Positions 7,738 through 13,791 of a DNA stretch of 13,791 nucleotides are shown here, piece after piece (the stretch's first letter is position 1; every line of letters begins with the position of its first letter). This stretch comes from an uncultured Solobacterium sp. GTDB lineage: Bacteria > Bacillota_I > Bacilli_A > Erysipelotrichales > Erysipelotrichaceae. Both the position numbers and the translations under genes were made by a program. The stretch lies in assembly GCA_905194705.1 (NCBI GenBank), contig CAJJTI010000040.1, forward strand, positions 1-13,791, written 5' to 3'. The notes under the pieces were generated by a model that was given only the letters and a program-made list of their open reading frames with translations, had not been told where the DNA came from and did no database searches.

Positions 7738-9201
7738 TTAAAAAATAAATCCACACACTAAATATAATATAGCTGTAATACCCGCAAAAATTAAAGCATA
7801 AGGCAAACAGTTTTTTGCTTGATATGCAGGTGGCAATCCACATGCGGTAGAAGTTAGCGATGTAAAGTCACATATATAGCAAAAATTATTACCAAAAGCA
7901 CCAGCAGAAATCATCGCTGCAGCACACATATAAGGATTAGCGCCCAATTGAACAGCTAGAGGAAGAACTACTGGAAAAGCAATCAATAATAAATTCCAGT
8001 TTAAGCTCATTGCTGCTTCTGAAACGCAGAAAATAACAAATAATACAAATGGTAGAAGTTTAGGATTTGCAAATCCCTGTGCAATTTCAACAAGATATCC
8101 TGTATAACCAATTTCTTCTATTACTGTTCCTAAAATATATGAGAATAACACAAGTAAATTTAGTTGTGTAAATTCCTCACATCCTTGTATAAAGCTTTCT
8201 TCTACTTCGGCTGTACCAATAATTCCTCTAATCATGTAATAAACAAAAGTAAGTGGTACAACAATTAACATTGCAGGAACTAAATCCCATTCAAAAACAT
8301 AAGATAAACCAATCATAGCAAAGATGGGCATAAAAAAGTCAAATAAATTACCGTGTTTCTTTGAATCATTTTCTTCAATTCCTTCGATTTCTTTATATAC
8401 ACTTTTATCAGGATGTTTTATATTTCCAAATTTGGGTAATAATCCTAAAGCAAATAACAATGCACCAATAACTGATACCCATGCATAAAATGAAAAAGGT
8501 ATAGTTTTAATAAATGCCATAAGTCCTTCAGAATATGTATTGGCGAAACCATCCACAACAAAAATTCCTGCCATAAAAGCTGTCCATGAACTGATTGGAA
8601 ACAGTACACGAATAGGTTCACCTAGAGTTTGAATTAAGAATGCTCCTTCTTCACGCGGAACATTTTTACTATCATAAATTGGCATCATAATCCCACTATT
8701 AACTGTTATATGCATACAATCATCAAAAAACATTGGAATTTGCATAAACCATGTCCATAAATTTAAAGTTTTAGCACTCTTTGCATTTTTAGTAACGATT
8801 TTTGAAAATGAACCCGTCGATCCCGCTTTAGCTAAAAGAACTACAAAGACATTTAATAGATCACAGTTTATAATCATCCATACAAAATCTTCTGACATCA
8901 TTACACCATATACCATTTCTTGTAGACCTTCTATAAAACCATTAGTACCACCATGGCCATATACCAAAGCCATTCCCATAACACTTCCAAAAATCAAAGT
9001 TTCAAGAATTCGACGTGATAAAACAGCATAGTAAAATAAAAATACTACAATAATTGTTCCTGTTGCAGGATTAATTTCTTCTGATGAACTTGAAATAATA
9101 AAACAAACTACAATAAGAGCAAGAGCTACTCCATAAGTTAATAATTTATGGAGTAAACTCTCTTGATCAATAATCTTGCCTATAATTGAATTCCCCTTCA
9201 T
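7738..9201 (-). CDS. NhaC-family Na+/H+ antiporter-like membrane transporter
   Basis: A 487-residue integral membrane protein with about 11-12 hydrophobic segments. NhaC-family signatures are visible: FDD (159-161), MPIYD (173-177) and FPISSW (201-206), the last close to the PISSW motif of NhaC antiporters. It is somewhat divergent, since the FDDY seen in many members is FDDC. NhaC proteins exchange Na+ for H+, and some relatives carry organic solutes. Its tight link to the following amidase gene suggests either import of an amide or ion balance for amide breakdown; this is inference. A strong promoter (9237-9264) lies directly upstream, and AAAGGGG provides the ribosome binding site 9-10 nt before ATG. 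Confidence 0.85.
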   Translation of the reverse strand: MKGNSIIGKIIDQESLLHKLLTYGVALALIVVCFIISSSSEEINPATGTIIVVFLFYYAVLSRRILETLIFGSVMGMALVYGHGGTNGFIEGLQEMVYGVMMSEDFVWMIINCDLLNVFVVLLAKAGSTGSFSKIVTKNAKSAKTLNLWTWFMQIPMFFDDCMHITVNSGIMMPIYDSKNVPREEGAFLIQTLGEPIRVLFPISSWTAFMAGIFVVDGFANTYSEGLMAFIKTIPFSFYAWVSVIGALLFALGLLPKFGNIKHPDKSVYKEIEGIEENDSKKHGNLFDFFMPIFAMIGLSYVFEWDLVPAMLIVVPLTFVYYMIRGIIGTAEVEESFIQGCEEFTQLNLLVLFSYILGTVIEEIGYTGYLVEIAQGFANPKLLPFVLFVIFCVSEAAMSLNWNLLLIAFPVVLPLAVQLGANPYMCAAAMISAGAFGNNFCYICDFTSLTSTACGLPPAYQAKNCLPYALIFAGITAILYLVCGFIF

Positions 9202-9236
9202 ATATAAATACCCCTTTTCTATAAGCTTGTAAAATA

Positions 9237-9264
9237 ATTATATTGCTTTCAGAAATGTTTTCAA
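9237..9264 (-). promoter_or_regulatory. Promoter of the NhaC-amidase unit
   Basis: On the minus strand, -35 TTGAAA (9264-9259), 16-bp spacer, perfect -10 TATAAT (9242-9237), about 36 bp before the NhaC start codon. Confidence 0.75.
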
Positions 9265-9304
9265 TTTTGTTTGTGATTTATTTTCATTTTTATTTTGAGA
9301 TAAA

Positions 9305-9343
9305 TAAAAAAGCAATGCCACCATTTACTGAATACATTGCCTT
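9305..9343 (-). terminator. Rho-independent terminator, probably the original MATE terminator
   Basis: On the minus strand AAGGCAATG (9343-9335) pairs with CATTGCTTT (9317-9309), 9 bp with one G-T pair and a 17-nt loop, followed by TTTTTTA. The 354-bp gap 9202-9555 contains, on this strand, the IS right end, this terminator and the NhaC promoter, so the hairpin ends transcripts coming from the IS side. Joining the IS flanks puts it about 40 bp after the restored MATE stop codon. Confidence 0.7.
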
Positions 9344-9391
9344 TCAAAAATGATAAATTGTAAACTACTTATTAGTATTAGCTTTAATTCG

Positions 9392-9555
9392 GTGAACCTC
9401 CCCACCTAAATGCTTAAGCATTATAGATAGGGCTTCCAGGGGCTTGTGATACCCCTAGACTTTCGTCTGCCATTGATACGGTCAAGACACAGTAATAACA
9501 GCGTAATAACTATTACTGCCTATTCTCACTAACATGTGCAGACTTATGATAAAAC
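9392..9555 (-). ncRNA. Putative TnpB omega-RNA (reRNA) scaffold
   Basis: TnpB nucleases use an RNA made from the 3' end of tnpB and the right end of the element, with the guide lying just outside. The non-coding stretch after tnpB is strongly structured: CAGTAATA/TATTACTG (9490-9518), AGAC-GAAA-GTCT with a GNRA tetraloop (9457-9468), AGGGG/CCCCT (9438-9456) and the terminal hairpin (9400-9432), ending in GGTTCAC. The guide would be the next 16-20 nt, 9391 down to about 9372. The 5' end is unknown and probably inside tnpB. The assignment is by position and structure only. Confidence 0.6.
9400..9432 (-). repeat. Subterminal hairpin at IS right end (tnpB side)
   Basis: Imperfect palindrome with foot CCC/GGG, an inner CCTA/TAG step with bulges and a perfect palindromic tip AATGCTTAAGCATT. 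It is the counterpart of 11342-11372 and the likely TnpA recognition structure. It also forms the 3' part of the presumed omega-RNA. Confidence 0.75.
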
Positions 9556-10731
9556 TTATATCATCATTACAGAATTGATATTCCATAATGTTGATAAAGT
9601 TCTTGAGGTTCCACTACCAATATTAGAAACTTCGGTCATAATATTGGGTAATACTTTTATCAGTTCTTTAATGATATATCTTGCACCTATGTTATAGCTT
9701 GCAGATAAATCACAGTTATATGTTTTGCCACTTTGAAATCTACATATATCGTATGGAGTGGCTTCACTTACTTTTTTACCTCTTAGTACAACGCCACTTC
9801 CATCATATGCAAGTTTACTTGTATTCCATGCACATACATGAGCTACACGTATTCCTAAACTGTGTGCCAATCTCTCCACTGTATTTTGAATATCCTGATG
9901 TTTCCACATGGAAAGCTTTTGCTTCTTTGATCCTTTCTTTTTACCTTTTGTGTCTAAATACTCAAATACAATTACATCACAGCTGTTTGCTAGTGCATAG
10001 TCTACAATTTTGTGAGCTGCAAGATGAGCCAGATTCAGGTTTCTTCTTTTTGCTATGTTCCATAATCTTCCTGCATCATGAGAACCATGTTCTCTTTGAA
10101 AAGATGACACTCTATTTAATGCGTTAGTTACAGAGTCTTTTTCTTTACCACAGTTGATAAACTTTCGTGATAAGACAGTTCCATGTACATCTAAAACACT
10201 AACAGTCGCATCATTTGTAATACCTAAATCTACAGCACATACTTTCTGCTCAAAGATTTCTTTATTAGATAACTCAACTTGAAATTCTCTTGTAAAGCGA
10301 AGTTCGTAGTGACCATACTTCTTTTCGAGAACTGGAGCACTCCATTTATCTAAAGGCGCTTTATTTTCTATATACTTTAAATCTGAATGATTTAATCTTA
10401 TTTCTTGCCACACCCAGTCATTGTTTCTATAGACCTTAATGTATGCTTCACCATTTGTGCAGTTAAACATATTCTTTTTATAGAAACAAGGCATTAAATG
10501 ATTGCCTTTATCAAGTTTTGGCATAGCACCTTTACAGTTATTAGCTTTCCAGTTTTCTATTTGTGACATATAACTTGAGAATATACCAATAGCTTTGGTA
10601 ATAGCACTTCTTCTCAAATATGATGGAAACTTATAGAACTTATTATCAAAGTCATATACAGCTTTATTGCCTTTTGTATGATGAACCAGCTTTTCTACAT
10701 AATTCATTTTCTTTAAAGAAGTATCAAGCAC
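9556..10731 (-). CDS. tnpB: TnpB RNA-guided nuclease, main open part (N-terminus cut off by a nonsense codon)
   Basis: The open part gives 391 residues from GTG 10731. RuvC catalytic residues are all present: Asp168 in VCAVDLGITND, Glu257 in VIVFEYLD and Asp341 in YNCDLSASYNI. TnpB cuts DNA guided by an RNA from the element's end and helps keep the IS in place. The usual zinc-ribbon CxxC pairs are absent: where TS..C..CG is expected the protein reads TSKLAYDGSG (304-313), and only Cys330 and Cys340 lie in the second half. The same frame continues upstream to GTG 10863 with TnpB-like sequence, broken only by TAA at 10752-10750. So the intact gene would encode 435 residues, and the GTG at 10731 has no ribosome binding site. 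As it stands tnpB is probably a pseudogene or makes a shortened protein. Confidence 0.8.
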   Translation of the reverse strand: MLDTSLKKMNYVEKLVHHTKGNKAVYDFDNKFYKFPSYLRRSAITKAIGIFSSYMSQIENWKANNCKGAMPKLDKGNHLMPCFYKKNMFNCTNGEAYIKVYRNNDWVWQEIRLNHSDLKYIENKAPLDKWSAPVLEKKYGHYELRFTREFQVELSNKEIFEQKVCAVDLGITNDATVSVLDVHGTVLSRKFINCGKEKDSVTNALNRVSSFQREHGSHDAGRLWNIAKRRNLNLAHLAAHKIVDYALANSCDVIVFEYLDTKGKKKGSKKQKLSMWKHQDIQNTVERLAHSLGIRVAHVCAWNTSKLAYDGSGVVLRGKKVSEATPYDICRFQSGKTYNCDLSASYNIGARYIIKELIKVLPNIMTEVSNIGSGTSRTLSTLWNINSVMMI

Positions 10732-10749
10732 AGCTATAGCATCATAGTT

Positions 10750-10863
10750 TTATCGAACAGGTGTTATTAAATAATTAACGGCATCATTAAAAATAGCAAT
10801 AGTTCTTTTAATTGCCTTATAACCACCTTTAAATTTGATACCGTAGCTTTGAGTAATCTTCAC
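10750..10863 (-). pseudogene. tnpB: N-terminal fragment of tnpB, ending in in-frame TAA
   Basis: Starting at GTG 10863 this encodes 37 residues beginning MKITQSYGIKFKGG and ending NYLITPVR, then TAA at 10752-10750. The reading frame is the same as the main tnpB part, and reading through the stop gives NYDAIAVLDTSLKK without a break. A single base change in one codon, not a frameshift, therefore explains the split. Confidence 0.7.
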
Positions 10864-10877
10864 ATATATATTATACT
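10849..10877 (+). promoter_or_regulatory. Candidate tnpA promoter
   Basis: -35 TTGAGT (10849-10854), 17-bp spacer, -10 TATACT (10872-10877), 20 bp before the tnpA start. It overlaps the 5' end of the divergent tnpB. Confidence 0.5.
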
Positions 10878-10897
10878 ATACTTAGTGGTAAGATATT

Positions 10898-11341
10898 ATG
10901 ATGAAAGCAAAGAAAGACGAAAACATTAATTATTATTATACAAACAGACATGCAGTTTACCTGTTGCAGTATCATTTAGTGGTAGTAACAAAATATAGAC
11001 ATAAAGTAATAAACAATGATTTAAAAGACAGATTGATTGAAATAAGCTACAGCATTATTGAAAGCGACTGGAAGTCAAAAATAATTTCTATAAATACTGA
11101 TGAAGATCATGTTCATATATTATTTGAAACATCACCACAAACTCAATTATCAAAACTAATCAATAACTATAAAACAGTTACATCGAGATTAATCAGAAAA
11201 GAATTTTCTAAACAATTAGAACAATATTACTGGAAACCATATTTCTGGTCAGATACATATTTTATTAGTTCTGTTTCAGATACCAGTGAAGCAATGATAA
11301 AAAGATATATAGAGAAACAAGGAAACAGAAAGGTCGACTAA
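10898..11341 (+). CDS. tnpA: IS200/IS605-family Y1 HUH transposase TnpA
   Basis: A 147-residue single-domain tyrosine transposase of normal length. The HUH motif is His71-Val-His73 in DEDHVHILFE, and the catalytic tyrosine is Tyr137 in MIKRYIEKQ. It should act as a dimer that cuts and rejoins single-stranded DNA at the hairpin ends of the element, with no target duplication. All key residues are present and the frame is open, so the element may still move. Two adjacent ATG codons (10898, 10901) could start it, and the ribosome binding site is weak. It is divergent from tnpB, with 34 bp between the two start codons. Confidence 0.92.
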   Translation: MMKAKKDENINYYYTNRHAVYLLQYHLVVVTKYRHKVINNDLKDRLIEISYSIIESDWKSKIISINTDEDHVHILFETSPQTQLSKLINNYKTVTSRLIRKEFSKQLEQYYWKPYFWSDTYFISSVSDTSEAMIKRYIEKQGNRKVD

Positions 11342-11372
11342 CCCCACCTAAGTTTTAAAACTATAGATGGGG
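11342..11372 (-). repeat. Subterminal hairpin at IS left end (tnpA side)
   Basis: Begins immediately after the tnpA stop codon. Foot CCCCA/TGGGG, an inner CTA/TAG step, and a perfect palindromic tip AGTTTTAAAACT. The foot matches the hairpin at the other end, while the tip differs. Confidence 0.75.
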
Positions 11373-11386
11373 AATGCATCGAGCGA

Positions 11387-12688
11387 TTATTCAACACTTC
11401 TCATCACTACTGCAATAATAAAGATAATAACTTGTGATAATGGTATTGCTAACCATACACCTATTAATTTTAAAAACTTAGGAAGAATAATTAACAGAAC
11501 TACTGCCCATATTGTTTCTCCATATACAAGAATATAAGATAATACATTTTTTTCTGTTGCATAGAAGTAAGTTGTAGTGATTCTTGAGAAACATAATAGT
11601 AATAACGTAATTAAAAACCATGGAAGATATTTTATTACTTCGGCATTTGTTTCTGCAGAAGCACCAAATAAGAAACCTATTCTATCTATTCTTAGATAAA
11701 CAATTACTACAAAAGCTATTGTAATAACAAACGCTGCATAATATGCCATCTTACTGATAAATGCTTCTTTTTCTTTATCTTTTTTACCATAATAGAAACT
11801 AATAAGCGGTTGACTACCATCACCAACACCCTGAATCAAGAAATATACAATAGATAAAATATAGTCAATACAGCCATATACAGCAACTTCTTGTCCTGAT
11901 CCATACATAAATAAATATTTATTCATAAATAATAGTGTTAATTGTGAAGAAAAACTTAAACCAAATGGAGAAAGAGCAGACGAGAATAATTGTTTAGCAA
12001 CTTTAAAAATATTTAATTCAGTTAATTTAACTAATTTATATTTATGCTTAACAATAAAGAAAATTAAAGCGATAAGAGAAGCTAGTTGTCCAATTACTGT
12101 CGCTAAAGCAGCACCAAACATTCCCATTGGGATAACCCATACGAGTAAATAGTCGAGTACGATATTTGTAGAAAAGCCAAGAATCATTGTCCCCATAGCA
12201 AATTTAGCGCCATTCATATTTCTAACAAATGGTATAATTCCTGTCGCCAATAATTGACAAGCTGTTCCTAAAGCAATTACCGTAACATATTCTACAGCCA
12301 TATCTAAAATGGTTCCTGTTGCACCTAATGTAAATAAAATAGGACTCGCAAAGAAATAAAAAAATCCTGTAAGAATAACACTTAAAGTAACCATAATTAC
12401 TGTTGTAGCAGTAAAATATTCTAATGATTGTTTTTTATTGTTTTTAGCTATAGAAATAGAATACTGTATTCCACCTGCTATACCAATTCCTGTACCTATT
12501 GCTTGAATAAAAGCACTTATCGGAAAACCTACAGTAACTGCAGCTAAACCAACATCCCCCATACTATGTCCAATGAAAAATCCATCAACGATAGTATAAA
12601 TACCCGATAATGCAAATCCTATTACAGAAGGGATAACATTCTTTAAAAATGTTTTAAATAATTGTCTATTTATCATTGTATCTCTCAT
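11387..12688 (-). CDS. MATE-family multidrug/cation efflux transporter (3' end altered by IS)
   Basis: A 433-residue polytopic membrane protein with about 12 hydrophobic segments in two halves. Early residues NVIPSVIGFALSGIYTIVDGFFIG and the later GVGDGSQPLISFYYGKKD stretch are typical of MATE exporters in Firmicutes, which expel drugs or other compounds using Na+ or H+ gradients. The substrate is unknown. ATG 12688 has AGGTG 5 nt upstream. The stop TAA is formed at the IS junction: its T comes from the flank and AA from the element. In the reconstructed empty site the protein would end VESN instead of VE, so the change is small and function is probably kept. It has its own promoter and a leader hairpin, with a LysR-type gene upstream on the same strand. 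Confidence 0.9.
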   Translation of the reverse strand: MRDTMINRQLFKTFLKNVIPSVIGFALSGIYTIVDGFFIGHSMGDVGLAAVTVGFPISAFIQAIGTGIGIAGGIQYSISIAKNNKKQSLEYFTATTVIMVTLSVILTGFFYFFASPILFTLGATGTILDMAVEYVTVIALGTACQLLATGIIPFVRNMNGAKFAMGTMILGFSTNIVLDYLLVWVIPMGMFGAALATVIGQLASLIALIFFIVKHKYKLVKLTELNIFKVAKQLFSSALSPFGLSFSSQLTLLFMNKYLFMYGSGQEVAVYGCIDYILSIVYFLIQGVGDGSQPLISFYYGKKDKEKEAFISKMAYYAAFVITIAFVVIVYLRIDRIGFLFGASAETNAEVIKYLPWFLITLLLLCFSRITTTYFYATEKNVLSYILVYGETIWAVVLLIILPKFLKLIGVWLAIPLSQVIIFIIAVVMRSVE

Positions 12689-12709
12689 AGCATCACCTAC
12701 CCTATACCT

Positions 12710-12740
12710 AAAAGAAGCTAGCTACATATTTATAGCCAGC
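12710..12740 (-). terminator. Terminator-like hairpin in the MATE leader (possible attenuator)
   Basis: On the minus strand GCTGGCTA (12740-12733) pairs with TAGCTAGC (12724-12717), 8 bp with one G-T pair and an 8-nt loop, followed by TTCTTTT. It lies downstream of the MATE promoter and 12 nt or more before the ribosome binding site, so it may reduce or regulate MATE transcription. It could instead be the delayed terminator of the LysR gene. Confidence 0.55.
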
Positions 12741-12780
12741 ACGATTATTAAATGATTAAACGATAAATCTATCCTCTATA

Positions 12781-12809
12781 ATTGTAGCGAACTTTAAGAT
12801 AACTAGCAA
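12781..12809 (-). promoter_or_regulatory. Candidate MATE promoter
   Basis: On the minus strand, -35 TTGCTA (12809-12804), 17-bp spacer, -10 TACAAT (12786-12781). It lies in the 151-bp gap between the LysR stop and the MATE start, upstream of the leader hairpin. Confidence 0.55.
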
Positions 12810-12839
12810 ATTACAGACATTCTGTTTTGTATAAAACAT

Positions 12840-13745
12840 CTATATTTCTTTAATTTTAGTAGGTAAAGTTTTTAAATAATAGATTAAATCATGTATTAAA
12901 CTCTGAGGAAGTTTATTTTTTTCATAATACATATACACATCGTGATTTGGTAATTTCTTTAATCCAGTGTAATAAAATGGTAATAATTTATACAATTTGC
13001 TACCTTCAATTGAATGACGATAATAACCAGTAGTTAAAAATAGAATTTCTTTTTGTTCTATAAATTTTAAATTAGTAAATAATTCATTTGTTTCTGTTGC
13101 CCCAACAGTAACCGAAGAACCAATTGACTTGAAGAATTGATTACATTCTTTTACAAACAATAAATTTCCACCTGTTGCATATACTTTTCTATTTTCTAAA
13201 TCTGAATCTGTTAAATATTTCTTTTTTGCTAATGGATCTTTAGAAAGTAATAATACTCCAAAAGGAATATGACTTATATTCTTTATTTCGATAGTATATG
13301 GAACATCCATATATGAAAGAACAATATCATATTGGTTTTCAATATATCCTTTTTCGAGTTCATCCGGTGTTCTAATTATTCTTTCAAAATGAACAGATGA
13401 ATGAGTCTTTGTAAAAGGAAGTAATGCTTCTTCGTCATAAATGTATGTTGTCATGTAATCAACACCCAAACGAATAGTATAATCCCCTTTCTCATTCATA
13501 TTCTTCAATTCATTTAATGTTGTCTCATATTCTTTCAATAAAATGCATGTTCTTTTATAGAAATAATCTCCAGCAGTTGTAAATTCAACACCATTATGTG
13601 TTCCTCTAGTTAATTGAAGACCAAGTTCTTCTTCTAAACTTAATATTGCTTTAGATAATGCCTGTCTAGAGATATATAAATTTTCTGCAGCATGTGTAAT
13701 ATTTTTTTCTTCATATAGTACTTTGTAATAATTTAATCTAACAAT
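12840..13745 (-). CDS. LysR-type transcriptional regulator lacking a normal start codon
   Basis: The open frame from ATT 13745 gives 301 residues, the usual length for the family. Residues 4-60 form the winged helix-turn-helix: RLNYYKVLYEEKNITHAAEN, then LYISRQALSKAILSLEEELG. A helical linker and an effector-binding domain follow (about 90-295). No ATG, GTG or TTG occurs in frame between the in-frame TAG at 13748-13746 and TTG 13538, which lies after the DNA-binding domain. So either ATT 13745 starts translation, or the first codons were lost by mutation or rearrangement. From TTG 13538 only a 232-residue protein without DNA-binding domain would be made. It lies just upstream of MATE on the same strand and is the natural candidate to control it. 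Confidence 0.75.
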   Translation of the reverse strand: MVRLNYYKVLYEEKNITHAAENLYISRQALSKAILSLEEELGLQLTRGTHNGVEFTTAGDYFYKRTCILLKEYETTLNELKNMNEKGDYTIRLGVDYMTTYIYDEEALLPFTKTHSSVHFERIIRTPDELEKGYIENQYDIVLSYMDVPYTIEIKNISHIPFGVLLLSKDPLAKKKYLTDSDLENRKVYATGGNLLFVKECNQFFKSIGSSVTVGATETNELFTNLKFIEQKEILFLTTGYYRHSIEGSKLYKLLPFYYTGLKKLPNHDVYMYYEKNKLPQSLIHDLIYYLKTLPTKIKEI

Positions 13746-13791
13746 CTACAATCGTGTGGTTAACAAGTTCAGTATTTACGGGTATATTTTG

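Larger units (their letters stand above)
9392..11388 (-). mobile_element. IS200/IS605-family element with divergent tnpA and tnpB
   Basis: An element of about 2.0 kb with tnpA near the left end (window right) and tnpB near the right end, as in IS605/IS608. There are no terminal inverted repeats or target duplications, as expected. Each end carries an imperfect subterminal hairpin with the same foot: CCCCACCTA...TAGATGGGG at 11342-11372 and CCCCACCTA...TAGATAGGG at 9400-9432. Ends are proposed from three clues: GGTTCAC at the right end (9398-9392); possible pairing of GAA before the right hairpin with that TTC, and of ATT before the left hairpin with AAT of the flank, as TnpA guide pairing predicts; and restoration of a MATE reading frame when the flanks are joined. 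Target site would be TTGAAT or a part of it. Boundaries may be off by a base or two. Confidence 0.8.

Noticed and set aside
9250..9264. CcpA-type cre site overlapping the NhaC promoter -35
   Set aside because: TTGAAAACATTTCT matches only the first half of the consensus; the central CG and the second half fail.
9400..9520. CRISPR-like repeats at the IS right end
   Set aside because: The hairpins are all different in sequence, with no regular repeat and spacer pattern.
9681..10127. 148-codon + strand frame opposite tnpB
   Set aside because: Antisense shadow of tnpB, His/Leu/Cys-rich translation without family features.
10870..10875. TATAAT on the minus strand as tnpB promoter
   Set aside because: It is only 6 bp from GTG 10863 and has no -35 at proper distance, so transcription would start at or inside the start codon.

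Overview
The window is AT-rich, uses the standard code (TGA is a normal stop) and has strong AGGAGG-type ribosome binding sites and TTGxxx/TATAAT promoters. The gene families (LevR-like and BglG-like regulators, a glucose-superfamily PTS transporter, NhaC, MATE, LysR, IS200/IS605) suggest a low-GC Gram-positive gut-type bacterium, plausibly Erysipelotrichia or a neighbouring Firmicute group. The lineage is an inference from composition and gene content, since no rRNA or marker gene is present.

Layout: (1) 60-2552 (+) is a large LevR/DagR-type PTS-controlled regulator whose AAA+ core has lost the residues needed for sigma-54 activation. (2) 2553-2786 is a convergent intergenic region with a terminator for each side and a 40-bp palindrome. 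(3) 6745 to 2775 (-) is one sugar operon: promoter, antiterminator/terminator switch, BglG-type antiterminator, PTS EIIBCA, and an ADP-ribosylglycohydrolase-fold enzyme. There is no phospho-glycosidase. (4) 9264 to 6814 (-) is a two-gene unit with its own promoter: an NhaC-type transporter followed by an acetamidase/formamidase. (5) About 9392-11388 is an IS200/IS605-family element of about 2.0 kb, with divergent tnpA (Y1 HUH transposase, intact) and tnpB (RNA-guided nuclease, interrupted by an in-frame TAA at codon 38). It also has imperfect subterminal hairpins and a likely omega-RNA region. (6) 12688 to 11387 (-) is a MATE transporter whose last codons were replaced by the IS. (7) 13745 to 12840 (-) is a LysR-type regulator with a full helix-turn-helix but no ordinary start codon.

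How it fits together: in the sugar operon the antiterminator would sense substrate through the EII and let transcription pass the leader terminator, so that the transporter and the ARH-type hydrolase are made. The hydrolase sits where a phospho-beta-glucosidase usually lies. The IS appears to have inserted between the last MATE codons and the MATE terminator. Joining the two flanks restores a reading frame ending in Glu-Ser-Asn-stop about 40 bp before a good hairpin terminator, now stranded at 9305-9343. This gives a concrete prediction of the element's ends, its target site and the omega-RNA guide. The LysR regulator directly upstream of MATE is the natural candidate to control it, and the MATE leader also carries a terminator-like hairpin.
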